A stretch of 64,000 nucleotides of DNA. It comes from Clostridioides sp. (lineage in GTDB: Bacteria; Bacillota; Clostridia; Peptostreptococcales; Peptostreptococcaceae). A program made the position numbers and the translations under genes. Under the pieces are notes generated by a model. The model had not been told where the DNA came from, did no database searches, and saw only the letters and a list, made by a program, of their open reading frames with translations. Each line of letters begins with the position of its first letter. Position 1 is the stretch's first letter. The stretch lies in the NCBI GenBank assembly GCA_031261505.1, contig JAISJN010000012.1:124001-188000 (forward strand). The letters are read 5' to 3'. This document shows, piece after piece, positions 53,605 to 62,974 of the stretch.

Positions 53605-54603
53605 TCACTTATCGTCTTCATCGTTGTCTTTGGCACTGTCTTCGTGCTCTTGATGGTATTTTTCACTTCTTAACCTGTTCGCTATCTCTGTAACTCTTCT
53701 CAATCTGTGGTTTACGCCAGATTTTCCGATCGGCGGATCCAGCATCTCTCCAAGTTCCTTTAGGGATAAGTCCTCGTACTCCATTCTGGCTATCGCAATT
53801 TCCTGAAGATTCTTTGGAAGTTTTGATATACCCATTTCGTTTTGGATTAGGTTTATATCCTCTACAAGCCTCACAGATGCGTTTACAGTCTTTGATAAAT
53901 TCGCCGTCTCGCAGTTTACAAGCCTGTTTACGTTATTTCTCATCTCTTTTAGTACTTTTGTATTCTGAAGACTCATAACCGCATTGCTAGCCCCTATTAT
54001 ACTGAGCATATCAGATATTTGTTCGCTCTCTTTTAGGTAGACTATGAAGTTATTCTTTCTAGGTACTGTCTTGCTATTTAAATCTAGAGTATTTACGAGT
54101 TCCTTAAGTGAGGTGGCAAATTCATCCGAGTTTGTCACAAATTCCATATGATAACTCTTGCTCGGTGCGCTTATCGAGCCTCCTCCTAAGAACGCTCCTC
54201 TTATGTACGCCCTCTTACACTCGCTGTTTTTAATCAATTGCATCGGAACTGTGTTGACGGTGTAAAACCCATCTCCATCCTCTATCATTCCTAGATCTCG
54301 GAGTAGGGACATAGCCCCCATCTCGTCTTTAACAGTTAGGACGTAGCTATTGTTTCTTTTCAGCATCTGATTTTTGTTTACAGAAATCGTAGTATTGATT
54401 CCAAAATGCTCCTTTAGGAGTTTAAATACCTTCCTTGCTATGGAGTTTAGTTCAGTGGTTATTTTTATATTCACCTTGCCAAATCCAACTATCTGGATAC
54501 TTCCTGACAACTTTACTATTCCAGCTAATTCGGAAACGGCAACTTCTCTATCCTCGGGCATTATTCTCGTTAGTTCGTTTTTAGTGTCAGTCGAAAATGA
54601 CAT
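53605..54603 (-). CDS. whiA: WhiA family DNA-binding protein
   Basis: 332-residue protein homologous to sporulation regulator WhiA of actinomycetes, conserved across Gram-positives with a role in division and chromosome organisation. The N-terminal two thirds is a degenerate LAGLIDADG-like domain ([23 protein letters not shown]) and the C-terminus an HTH of the sigma-region-4 type ([25 protein letters not shown]). An acidic tail follows ([11 protein letters not shown]). Of three possible starts I use the ATG at 54603, six bases after AAGGTG. It belongs to the conserved rapZ-yvcK-whiA group, here with a NUDIX gene inserted between yvcK and whiA. Confidence 0.95.
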   Translation of the reverse strand: MSFSTDTKNELTRIMPEDREVAVSELAGIVKLSGSIQIVGFGKVNIKITTELNSIARKVFKLLKEHFGINTTISVNKNQMLKRNNSYVLTVKDEMGAMSLLRDLGMIEDGDGFYTVNTVPMQLIKNSECKRAYIRGAFLGGGSISAPSKSYHMEFVTNSDEFATSLKELVNTLDLNSKTVPRKNNFIVYLKESEQISDMLSIIGASNAVMSLQNTKVLKEMRNNVNRLVNCETANLSKTVNASVRLVEDINLIQNEMGISKLPKNLQEIAIARMEYEDLSLKELGEMLDPPIGKSGVNHRLRRVTEIANRLRSEKYHQEHEDSAKDNDEDDK

Positions 54604-54621
54604 CTTCATCACCTTTTTAGT

Positions 54622-55056
54622 CTACTTATTTCGTTTCATTTTTTTCTTGATTTCGTCCAAAGCTACTTTTATGATTTCTTTCTCATCGTCGTATCTAGCC
54701 ATGTCTACAACCCTATCTAGGTGTACGAACTTAGCTTCTATGAAGCCCTCTTCTTTCTGAGGGACAGTCTCCATGTTCTTTGCCTGCATCAGATACCAAA
54801 ATACGGTCTTGTGGACTGCCTTATTCTCATCCCAGTTTTCCTTAAAGGTGTAGTGAATCTCACCTAAGTATTTAAGTATATCCGCCTTGACTCCTGTCTC
54901 TTCATTTACTTCTCTAAGAGCTGCTTCTTCGTGACTTTCGCCAGCCTCTACCTTACCCTTTGGCAATACCCAGTCGCCATTAAATTTCCTCAGTAGAAGC
55001 ACTGCGTTGCCGAACAAGACAACCCCTCCTGCACTGACCTCTTCTCTCATTGACAT
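54622..55056 (-). CDS. NUDIX hydrolase
   Basis: 144-residue pyrophosphohydrolase of the Nudix superfamily. The Nudix box is GKVEAGESHEEAALREVNEETGV (GX5EX7REUXEEXGU, complete), preceded by WVLPKG. The short form with SAGGVVLFGNAVLLLRKFNGDW resembles Ap4A-type or broad-specificity family members, but the substrate cannot be told. GAGGAGTG precedes the ATG. It lies between yvcK and whiA, 18 bases upstream of whiA, and is likely in the same transcript. Confidence 0.92.
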   Translation of the reverse strand: MSMREEVSAGGVVLFGNAVLLLRKFNGDWVLPKGKVEAGESHEEAALREVNEETGVKADILKYLGEIHYTFKENWDENKAVHKTVFWYLMQAKNMETVPQKEEGFIEAKFVHLDRVVDMARYDDEKEIIKVALDEIKKKMKRNK

Positions 55057-55265
55057 TTTTCACTCCTCAATATCACCTAATATAATAAGATTTTCTACAT
55101 TTTACACCTATAATCCTTTATTTGCGTCCAAATTCAATTGCTGTCTTCTCTTCCCCAATACTCGTTGACTCGTATCTAATACTGATAGTTTCTATATCTT
55201 AACTGTTAAATGCCAGACTAATCTTTTGTTGAATACATCTTTCTCATATACAAAAATCCTTGCTC

Positions 55266-56372
55266 TCAATAAAACAAATTTGATGCTATTTCCACTATTA
55301 TATTTGAAATATATTTTGCATCATGCCTGATATAGTTATTCTTTATATCGACCATGTTTTTTTCAATATGCTTGATTCCCATTTTGTCGAGCTTGTCGGC
55401 TTGTTTTTTGTCTAAAAAGACTTGCTCAGCTCCCTTTTCCTGATAATGCTCCAATACTTCCACTGGTAGTATCTCATTGTTTGTAATTACACAATCGATG
55501 TAATTTTCACCTATGTGTTTTTCAATTGCCTCGATGTGGTCCACAACGTCGTACCCTCCAGTTTCACCCGGTTGAGTCATTATATTTGATATATAAATTT
55601 TGGGTGCATTGGTCTCTATTATCGCATCTGCAACCCCTTCTATCAAAAGGTTAGGTATTACACTAGTATACAGACTTCCAGGTCCTATTACAACAACATC
55701 TGCATCGTATATAGCGTTTAAAACGTCGCCGAGTGGTTTCACATTCGGTGGATCTAACCTTACCATATCTATTGAAGTTCCTCTATGCCTAGCTACTTTC
55801 GGTATTGTAGACTCACCTCTAACTACTTCACCGTCTTTTAATCTGGCCACTAGATTTACATCCTGAAGTGTAGCTGGAAGTACCTTGCCTGTAATTGCAA
55901 AAACTTCACTCAACTTATATACAGCTGTTTCAAAATTTCCATATATTCCATTCATAGCAGCCAAGAACAAATTGCCAAAACTCTGACCTTTTAAAGATCC
56001 ATCTGGAAATCTGTACTGCATGACCTCACTCATTGTCGGTTCTATATTGGCTAGTGCTAGCAGGCAGTTTCTGATATCGCCAGGTGGCAGCATGCCAAGG
56101 TCTTCCCTAAGTGCTCCTGATCCACCACCGTCATCTGAAACTGTCACGACAGCCGTAATATTCTTAGTCACGGTCTTAAGCCCTCTTAGAAATACCGACT
56201 GACCTGTACCTCCTCCGATTACAACTACCTTTGGATCTTGTACATTCGGCTGTGAGCTATATGAAGAATGTCTCCTTCTCCTCAGCCTTCTTCTCGACTT
56301 CGAACACACTAGCATAGTAACTATCATACCTATCCAACCTAGAAGACCCATAATTATCTTAAAATATCCCAT
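55266..56372 (-). CDS. YvcK/CofD-like protein (UDP-GlcNAc-binding, gluconeogenesis factor)
   Basis: 368-residue member of the YvcK family, which binds UDP-sugars and supports cell-wall synthesis on gluconeogenic carbon sources. The signature KVVVIGGGTGQSVFLRGLK and VSDDGGGSGALREDLGMLPPGD are present. Unlike B. subtilis YvcK, an N-terminal membrane segment (about 5-24) and an arginine-rich stretch (SRRRLRRRRHSSY) precede the domain, as in many clostridia, so it is probably membrane-tethered. GGAGGCTGCT precedes the ATG. It lies 23 bases after rapZ. Confidence 0.95.
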   Translation of the reverse strand: MGYFKIIMGLLGWIGMIVTMLVCSKSRRRLRRRRHSSYSSQPNVQDPKVVVIGGGTGQSVFLRGLKTVTKNITAVVTVSDDGGGSGALREDLGMLPPGDIRNCLLALANIEPTMSEVMQYRFPDGSLKGQSFGNLFLAAMNGIYGNFETAVYKLSEVFAITGKVLPATLQDVNLVARLKDGEVVRGESTIPKVARHRGTSIDMVRLDPPNVKPLGDVLNAIYDADVVVIGPGSLYTSVIPNLLIEGVADAIIETNAPKIYISNIMTQPGETGGYDVVDHIEAIEKHIGENYIDCVITNNEILPVEVLEHYQEKGAEQVFLDKKQADKLDKMGIKHIEKNMVDIKNNYIRHDAKYISNIIVEIASNLFY

Positions 56373-56395
56373 AGCAGCCTCCGAATCCTAATCTC

Positions 56396-57253
56396 TTACG
56401 CTAATGTAGAATCCCGGTGTTTCTTCACGACTCTATATCCCTTTTCATCGAGATCCTTAGCTAGTAGATTGGTTATAGTCACTGATCTATGCCTTCCTCC
56501 CGTACATCCTATTCCTATTACCAGATGTTGTTTACCCTCTTCTACGTACTGAGGTATCAAGAAATGAATCATATCCAGTAATTTTTCATAAAACTCTGTA
56601 CTGATTGGTGAGTTCATGACGTAGCTCGCCACATCTTCTTCATCGCCAGTCCTGTATTTCAATTCTTCTATATAAAAGGGATTCGGCAAAAATCTCACGT
56701 CAAACACAAGGTCAGCATCTGTGAGTATACCGTGTTTAAACCCAAATGAAACGACAGATATAGTGATGTTCAAGCTCTCATCACCTTTTAGATAAATTTT
56801 CTTTATCTCTCTCTGTAAATCCTTTGGTTTCATATTTGATGTATCTATCACAGAATCGGCCTGAGCCATAAATTGTTTCATTATCTTTCTTTCTCTCTTT
56901 ATACCCTCTGGTATCTGGACATCTTTAGCAAGCGGATGATTTCTCCTAGTCATCTTATACCTCTTTAGGAGAATATCGTCATTGCAATCCAAAAACAACA
57001 TCTCAAAGGGATAGTTCTGTTCTCTTAAATGCTTTAAGCTTTCGTCGAAATCCTTGAAGTACTGAATTCCTCTGATGTCCACCCCAATTGCAACCTTGTC
57101 TAAGCTGTCATCGGGTTTAAAGCATAACTCTGCGAATTTGCCTATTAGGGCTGGCGGCAAGTTGTCTACGCAATAAAAGCCTACGTCTTCTAAGGCGTTC
57201 ATTGTTTCGCTCTTACCTGACCCTGACAATCCTGTTACTATTAAAAACTTCAC
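56396..57253 (-). CDS. rapZ: RNase adapter / nucleotide-binding protein RapZ (YvcJ)
   Basis: 285-residue P-loop protein of the RapZ/YvcJ family; in enterobacteria it controls glucosamine-6-phosphate synthase via small RNAs, and in B. subtilis (YvcJ) it hydrolyses GTP/ATP. Walker A is VTGLSGSGKS with the usual ETMNALEDVGFYCVDNLP. The C-terminal domain has GIGCTGGRHRSVTI. The start codon is GTG, after AAAGGGGTGGG. It is next to yvcK and whiA, the classical arrangement, and its exact role in Gram-positives is unsettled. Confidence 0.95.
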   Translation of the reverse strand: MKFLIVTGLSGSGKSETMNALEDVGFYCVDNLPPALIGKFAELCFKPDDSLDKVAIGVDIRGIQYFKDFDESLKHLREQNYPFEMLFLDCNDDILLKRYKMTRRNHPLAKDVQIPEGIKRERKIMKQFMAQADSVIDTSNMKPKDLQREIKKIYLKGDESLNITISVVSFGFKHGILTDADLVFDVRFLPNPFYIEELKYRTGDEEDVASYVMNSPISTEFYEKLLDMIHFLIPQYVEEGKQHLVIGIGCTGGRHRSVTITNLLAKDLDEKGYRVVKKHRDSTLA

Positions 57254-57403
57254 TCTTACCCACCCCTTTGTCTTCTGTTAATCAATTGCTGTACTTTGAT
57301 GTTCACTATCTGATTGTAGAATATAGTATACTTAAGATACTCATTCCATAATATACTCATTCCATAATATACTCATTCACTAACATATCCATCACACCTA
57401 CAT

Positions 57404-58135
57404 CTATTCGGTGATGTTAGCTATTGTATTTATGTCCAATCCTGCCTTCGATGCATTTTCCAAGGCGAGGTTGAAATCTCCAACCCTTCTCGAAATATGT
57501 GCGTCCGACCCCATTATAAATCTATTCACGAGGTCAGAATAAGTGCATGTACTCAGGATAATTTTTAACTGCTCTATATTTAAAAAACTGTGGCTGCTGT
57601 TTATCTCAAGTTTCGTATCTGTCTGTATTGCCTCCTTTGCCACCTCTTCTATATCCACCTCACCCTTATCTCCCGGATGTGTGATTACAAAAATATCATT
57701 GTTTTTCATGGCGTTCACCACCGCTCTGGTATTGTATGCCCTAGCTCTCTCACCCTTGTAGGTGTAGTTTTCAAAATGGTTGTACGCTCCTCTAAACGAG
57801 GTCGGCATAGATCCAAAATGATATCCTGCCATTACATAGTCGAGATATCCCCTTATCTTATCGTCGATGTCGATATTTCCCCTATCGTCGAGGATATTGC
57901 ACTCCATTCCCAAAATTATCTCTATCTCTGGGTATTTTTCATTTAATCTATCGACTTCTTCTCGCATTCGCGGGATATCCTTGTATTTGACACCATAAGT
58001 CAGATGTCTATACCCGTGATCTGCTATACCTATCTTCGGTATTCCCTTTTCTATTGCGACTCTCACGTTATCCTCGATACTGCCCTTCCCATGACTAAAG
58101 ACAGTATGTGTGTGATAATCAGCTAATATCTTCAT
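57404..58135 (-). CDS. PHP domain phosphoesterase
   Basis: 243-residue polymerase-and-histidinol-phosphatase family hydrolase. Metal ligands are DYHTHTVFSHGKG at the start, KIGIADHGYRH, GMECNI, MAGYHFG and SDAHISRRVGDF at the end. It is closest to YcdX-type PHP phosphatases of unknown substrate; histidinol phosphatase cannot be excluded. No other his genes are near. GGGAGACG precedes the ATG. Its place between murB and rapZ is common in Clostridia. Confidence 0.9.
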   Translation of the reverse strand: MKILADYHTHTVFSHGKGSIEDNVRVAIEKGIPKIGIADHGYRHLTYGVKYKDIPRMREEVDRLNEKYPEIEIILGMECNILDDRGNIDIDDKIRGYLDYVMAGYHFGSMPTSFRGAYNHFENYTYKGERARAYNTRAVVNAMKNNDIFVITHPGDKGEVDIEEVAKEAIQTDTKLEINSSHSFLNIEQLKIILSTCTYSDLVNRFIMGSDAHISRRVGDFNLALENASKAGLDINTIANITE

Positions 58136-58278
58136 TTTATCGTCTCCCAGTTAATCAAACTCCATCTTTAGATACTTATTTCTTCTTGCTAGTAATTCTA
58201 CCTAGGCTACTAAACTTCTAAAATTATATAAATATAGCATCTAGATCTATATACTCTAGTCTCTTAAATCTTTACACT

Positions 58279-59202
58279 CTAGTCTTCTAGATCTTCGCCT
58301 AGAATCTTTACCTCTTCTTCCAACATCACCCCAAATTTATTGAAGACTGTGCTTTTTACTACAAATATTAGATCTAATATATCCTTAGCTCTAGCATTTC
58401 CTAGATTTACTACAAACCCACAGTGTTTTTCAGAAACTTGAGCTCCTCTGAGAGAGAGACCTCTTAGTCCACTCTCATCTATAAGCTGACTTGCGTAATG
58501 TCCTTCTGGTCTTTTAAATGTACTTCCAGCACTTGCTAGTTCCAGTGGTTGTTTAGTAGTTCTCCTATTTGTTAGGTCGTCTATATGTGCCTTTATTTCA
58601 TCATAATTTCCACTTCCTAGCTCAATCTTGCAAGATAGAACTAGACATCTATTGTCTGTTACGTAGCTATGTCTATATCCGAAGTTCATCTCTTCGTTTG
58701 AAAGTTCACTTACATTTCCTTCCATATCCACTACTCTCACCGATTTTACTATATCCTTTATTTCGCCTCCGTATGCACCCGCATTCATACTCACAGCTCC
58801 ACCAATTGTACCTGGTATACCTGTAGCGAACTCGAATCCCTTTAGAGAATTTCTTAGTACTTCCTTGCCTATAGACGACAGAAGCGCCCCAGATTGTACT
58901 TCTACTATATTTCCTTCTACATTTACAGAATTGAAATTATCTGCTATCTCTATCACTAGACCTCTCAATCCACCGTCCTTGACAAGTAGATTTGATCCAT
59001 TTCCAATTATCAAAAATGGTATGTTTTCTTCCTTTACTACTTTTAATATCTCACCTATCTGCTCCTCGGTTCTCGGCCTCACAAGTACATCAGCTGGACC
59101 TCCGACTCTGAAAGATATATGTTTCTTCATAGGTTCATCTATTTTAATATCATCTTTATCTATTATTTTTGATAATTTTTCATATAAGTACTGCTTATTC
59201 AT
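58279..59202 (-). CDS. murB: UDP-N-acetylenolpyruvoylglucosamine reductase
   Basis: FAD-dependent enzyme of 307 residues that makes UDP-N-acetylmuramic acid, an early peptidoglycan precursor. Seen are SFRVGGPADVLV, IIGNGSNLLVKDGG, GFEFATGIPGTIGGAVSMNAGAYG and the catalytic Ser and Glu region ASAGSTFKRPEG. Length fits the short type. I use the ATG at 59202, eight bases after TGGAGG; the TTG 15 bases upstream has no site. It is the first gene of the murB-PHP-rapZ-yvcK group, and a 275-base divergent gap separates it from the cardiolipin synthase. Confidence 0.96.
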   Translation of the reverse strand: MNKQYLYEKLSKIIDKDDIKIDEPMKKHISFRVGGPADVLVRPRTEEQIGEILKVVKEENIPFLIIGNGSNLLVKDGGLRGLVIEIADNFNSVNVEGNIVEVQSGALLSSIGKEVLRNSLKGFEFATGIPGTIGGAVSMNAGAYGGEIKDIVKSVRVVDMEGNVSELSNEEMNFGYRHSYVTDNRCLVLSCKIELGSGNYDEIKAHIDDLTNRRTTKQPLELASAGSTFKRPEGHYASQLIDESGLRGLSLRGAQVSEKHCGFVVNLGNARAKDILDLIFVVKSTVFNKFGVMLEEEVKILGEDLED

Positions 59203-59477
59203 TAATGTATCCTCCAAAATCTTTCTCGTTTTGCGTTGACAACTTGCTTTATGTTCTTATCTATAACAATTATATCATTATTGCCTTGTGATTTGAAAAC
59301 AAATGTGAAATTTTCTATTCGTATCTATTATTATTGTATTATTTTTTGCGTATAATTATACTTATACCCTTTATTGTTGATTGAATACAATTTTTAGAGG
59401 GTATATATGTTAAAATACGTAATAATACTACTATAATTATTGGTAGTAATTTTAAGTCATGTCATTAGGAGGGACCA

Positions 59478-61109
59478 ATGCTAAATTTTATCAGTTTTAA
59501 CTCGGATTTCGAAGGATTTCTCTTCGCTGTGATATACTTGATAAATTTCACTGTAATATTTAATCTTATTTTTAGGGAAAAAAGAAACATAAACACTACT
59601 CTTACTTGGATTTTAATTTTATTCTTGGTTCCAGTAGTTGGGTTCATAATGTTTATATGTTTTGGGAGAGATTTTTCGAAAAAAAACATCTTCAAACTCA
59701 AGAATATGGACGATAAGGTCTTAAAAAGAAATATTCTAAAGACCCAGTTTATGTTACAAAATGAGACTGGTCTGGATAATTCAGCGCTCGATCACATGGA
59801 TATGATATCCACTTTGGCTAATTCAAACAACGCCCATTACACGAGAAACAATACAGTGGACATATATCCAAAATCAGAAGAATTTTTTACAAATCTTAAA
59901 GATGAACTGAAAAAAGCACAAAAATACATAAACTTTCAGTTCTATATTTTTAAGGACGATATGATCGGTCGTGAGATAATAGATATACTAATTGCAAAGG
60001 CCAAGGAAGGCGTCGAGGTTCGATTCCTGTACGACGCTGTTGGAGGCAGGCGCTTCCACAAGGAATCAATTGAAAAACTAAAGGCAAGTGGAGTTAAGAT
60101 GGCGAGTTTCTTCCCATCGTTTCTCAAGTACTTCAATATAAACCTCAACTACAGAAACCACAGAAAAATCGTCGTAATTGACAACAGGGTCGGGTTTGTA
60201 GGTGGATACAATATTGGAGACGAGTATCTCGGAAGGGATACAAAATTTGGAGAGTGGAGGGACACCCATGTCAAGTTGACCGGTGACGCTGTGATGGATC
60301 TTAATATGCGTTTCTTCCTCGACTGGAGGTACAGTTCAAATGAAAACTTGGATTTTTCAACCCTCTTCGACTATGAATACCCTGATTTAGAGGACGTAGA
60401 CGGCTTATTAGATTTAGAATTAGATGGATATAAGCCTGACCACTACAATGAAATCAGTAAGAAATTTGAATACGACTCTTGTAAAAATAGTAACTCCGGT
60501 ACCTGCGCAAACTGCAGTTCTGAATCGTGTACAAGCTATAAGGAAGGTGTCGGCGTTCAAATAGTATCGAGTGGACCAGACATAATCGACCTAGACGAGG
60601 TAAAATACGGATATATTAAAATCATTCAAAAGGCAAGACATTACGTATATATTCAAACTCCGTATTTGATCCTAGATTCATCGCTCGTCGATACACTCAA
60701 AATCGCCTGTCTCTCTGGTGTCGATGTCAGAATCATGCTGCCTCAAAAACCTGACCATCCCTTTGTATACTGGGCTACAATATCCTACGCTGGAGAACTC
60801 TTGAAGTACGGTGCTAGGGTGTACACCTACAATGGCGAGAGCGGTAATGCATTCCTTCATGCCAAGACTATGGTAGCAGACGATTCTATCGCATCTATTG
60901 GTACTGCTAATATGGATATACGAAGTTTCGAACTTAATTTCGAAGTCAATGCCTTTATCTACTCCGATAAGAAGGCAGTTGAACTAAGAGAGATATTTCA
61001 GAGGGATCTTGAATTTTGCGATGAAATAACCAGCGAGGTATACAACGCCAGATCATCTCACGTTAAATTTAAGGAATCTATTTCTAGGTTAATGTCATCT
61101 GTACTTTAA
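59478..61109 (+). CDS. Cardiolipin synthase, phospholipase D type, first of two
   Basis: Membrane enzyme of 543 residues that condenses two phosphatidylglycerols to cardiolipin. Two membrane segments lie at about 10-30 and 38-58 (TTLTWILILFLVPVVGFIM). The two PLD catalytic motifs are NHRKIVVIDNRVGFVGG (HxKx4D, near 232) and HAKTMVADDSIASIG (near 460). Between them is an insert of about 40 residues rich in Cys (CKNSNSGTCANCSSESC, five Cys), absent from the usual 480-residue family member. AGGAGGGACC precedes the ATG. It is followed 59 bases later by a paralogue. Confidence 0.93.
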   Translation: MLNFISFNSDFEGFLFAVIYLINFTVIFNLIFREKRNINTTLTWILILFLVPVVGFIMFICFGRDFSKKNIFKLKNMDDKVLKRNILKTQFMLQNETGLDNSALDHMDMISTLANSNNAHYTRNNTVDIYPKSEEFFTNLKDELKKAQKYINFQFYIFKDDMIGREIIDILIAKAKEGVEVRFLYDAVGGRRFHKESIEKLKASGVKMASFFPSFLKYFNINLNYRNHRKIVVIDNRVGFVGGYNIGDEYLGRDTKFGEWRDTHVKLTGDAVMDLNMRFFLDWRYSSNENLDFSTLFDYEYPDLEDVDGLLDLELDGYKPDHYNEISKKFEYDSCKNSNSGTCANCSSESCTSYKEGVGVQIVSSGPDIIDLDEVKYGYIKIIQKARHYVYIQTPYLILDSSLVDTLKIACLSGVDVRIMLPQKPDHPFVYWATISYAGELLKYGARVYTYNGESGNAFLHAKTMVADDSIASIGTANMDIRSFELNFEVNAFIYSDKKAVELREIFQRDLEFCDEITSEVYNARSSHVKFKESISRLMSSVL

Positions 61110-61168
61110 AATTTTTTTGTAGTATGATAGTATTGTAACGCTTAAAAACACAGATTTAAGGAGGGGCA

Positions 61169-62887
61169 ATGCAAATATTCAATATTAGACCTACTTTTTC
61201 AGAAATTTACTTTGCTATTATATATACTATCAACTTCTTAGTGATAATGAATTTAGTATTTAGGGAAAATAGAAATATAAACTCCACCCTAGCTTGGATA
61301 GTAATACTCATGCTTATGCCCGCCTTTGGCATAGTTGCATACATTATCTTTGGCAGAAATTTCACAAAGAGTAATATCTTCAAGCTCAAGGAGAGGGATG
61401 ACAAGGTATTTAAGGACAATATACTTAAGACCCAGCTCTTCCTCGAGGTAGACAAGAATATGGACCGCTGTGCAAGGGAGTACTCTGACATGATAACCTC
61501 TCTGTCAAACTCAAACAACGCCCATTATACCTCGAATAATACTGTTGATATTCAGACAAAACCAGAGGAATTTTTTAATTCATTGAAAGATTCATTGAGA
61601 AATGCTGAGAAAAATATCAACATGCTCTTTTATATCTTTAGAGATGACGATATTGGCAAGGAAATCATAGATATATTGGTTGAAAGGGCAAACGCTGGAG
61701 TAGAAGTCAGATTCTTGTACGATGCTATGGGTAGTAGGACTCTCAGCGATAAGGGGATCCAAAAACTTAAATCCGCTGGAATCAAGACATCTAGTTTCTT
61801 CCCCTCTATTCTAAAATATATAAATATAAATGCAAACTATAGAAATCATAGAAAGATAGTTGTAATCGACAATGAAATCGGCTACGTCGGAGGATTCAAT
61901 GTGGGAGATGAGTACCTAAGCAGGAACTGCGTATTCGGCGAGTGGAGGGATACACATATCAAGCTCACGGGTGACTCTGTTAAGGATTTAAACATGAGGT
62001 TCCTCCTAGACTGGAGATATAGCTCAAAAGAAAGTATACATTTTTGTGAGTTCTTCGGTCAGGATTATCCAGGTTGCGAATGCACTATTGAAAACTGCGT
62101 TGTAGCTGGTCGAGGCATACAGGTTGAAAACTGCGTCAACGCTGAAAATATAAAAAACTCTATCGTCTCTGAGTCACAAGTTGAAGGCGAGGCACTGCTC
62201 ACTCTAGATGAAAATTTAGCGACTTCTGAACACAGACAAAATATACTAGATGATATAGCAGTGGATAATACTTTATCTTCGTACTATAAAACTTACTCTA
62301 AAATAAATCCTCCGGCTGACTCAAATGTAGGAATGCAGATAGTTTCATGTGGACCTGATATATTTGGTTGGAGCGAAATAAAATACGGCTACCTTAAGAT
62401 GATACAAAAATCCAAGAAGTACGTATATATTCAGACGCCTTACCTCATACTCGATTCATCATTTTTAGACACGCTTAAAATCGCCTGCCTATCAGGTGTC
62501 GATGTGAGGATAATGATACCTCAAAAACCGGATCACCCATTTGTATACTGGGCTACGTATTCGTACGCCGGCGAACTCTTGAAATACGGTGCTAAGATAT
62601 ACATCTACAACGGAGGCAGTGGCAATGCATTCCTTCACGCAAAGACCATGGTATCAGACGATGCAGTCTGCTCTATCGGTACTGCAAACATGGATATAAG
62701 GAGTTTTGAGCTGGATTTCGAAGTCAACGCATTTATATATTCTGTAAATAAGTCTACTGAGTTAAGAAATATTTTTGAGGACGATTTGAAGTACTGTGAA
62801 GAAATAACCATTGATATGTACAACAACAGACCTCTAACAATGAGGATGAAACAATCTGTTTCTAGGCTGTTGTCAGCGATATTGTAA
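61169..62887 (+). CDS. Cardiolipin synthase, phospholipase D type, second of two
   Basis: 572-residue paralogue of the preceding gene with the same layout: two N-terminal membrane helices (STLAWIVILMLMPAFGIVAYI), first motif NHRKIVVIDNEIGYVGG, second motif HAKTMVSDDAVCSIG. The two are about 60-70% identical by eye outside the middle insert, which here is longer (about 90 residues) with several Cys and Asn (CECTIENCVVAG, VENCVNAENI). AAGGAGGGG precedes the ATG. A strong terminator follows, so the two genes form one unit from a recent duplication. They might differ in substrate (for example lysyl- or glyco-lipids), unknown. Confidence 0.93.
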   Translation: MQIFNIRPTFSEIYFAIIYTINFLVIMNLVFRENRNINSTLAWIVILMLMPAFGIVAYIIFGRNFTKSNIFKLKERDDKVFKDNILKTQLFLEVDKNMDRCAREYSDMITSLSNSNNAHYTSNNTVDIQTKPEEFFNSLKDSLRNAEKNINMLFYIFRDDDIGKEIIDILVERANAGVEVRFLYDAMGSRTLSDKGIQKLKSAGIKTSSFFPSILKYININANYRNHRKIVVIDNEIGYVGGFNVGDEYLSRNCVFGEWRDTHIKLTGDSVKDLNMRFLLDWRYSSKESIHFCEFFGQDYPGCECTIENCVVAGRGIQVENCVNAENIKNSIVSESQVEGEALLTLDENLATSEHRQNILDDIAVDNTLSSYYKTYSKINPPADSNVGMQIVSCGPDIFGWSEIKYGYLKMIQKSKKYVYIQTPYLILDSSFLDTLKIACLSGVDVRIMIPQKPDHPFVYWATYSYAGELLKYGAKIYIYNGGSGNAFLHAKTMVSDDAVCSIGTANMDIRSFELDFEVNAFIYSVNKSTELRNIFEDDLKYCEEITIDMYNNRPLTMRMKQSVSRLLSAIL

Positions 62888-62896
62888 AATAAAAAA

Positions 62897-62935
62897 TATG
62901 CCATCTACCTACATTGGTGGATGGCATACTTTTTA
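62897..62935 (+). terminator. Terminator of the cardiolipin synthase pair
   Basis: TATGCCATCTACC, loop TACATT, GGTGGATGGCATA then CTTTTTATTTT, ten bases after the stop. It may also serve the convergent antiporter gene. Confidence 0.9.
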
Positions 62936-62974
62936 TTTTGGCTATCTTTTTATCTGTTTTAACTATCTTTTTAT

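Noticed and set aside
60010-60035. tRNA T-loop-like GGTTCGATTCC
   Set aside because: It is within the cardiolipin synthase reading frame and no acceptor, D or anticodon stems surround it. No tRNA is found in the window.
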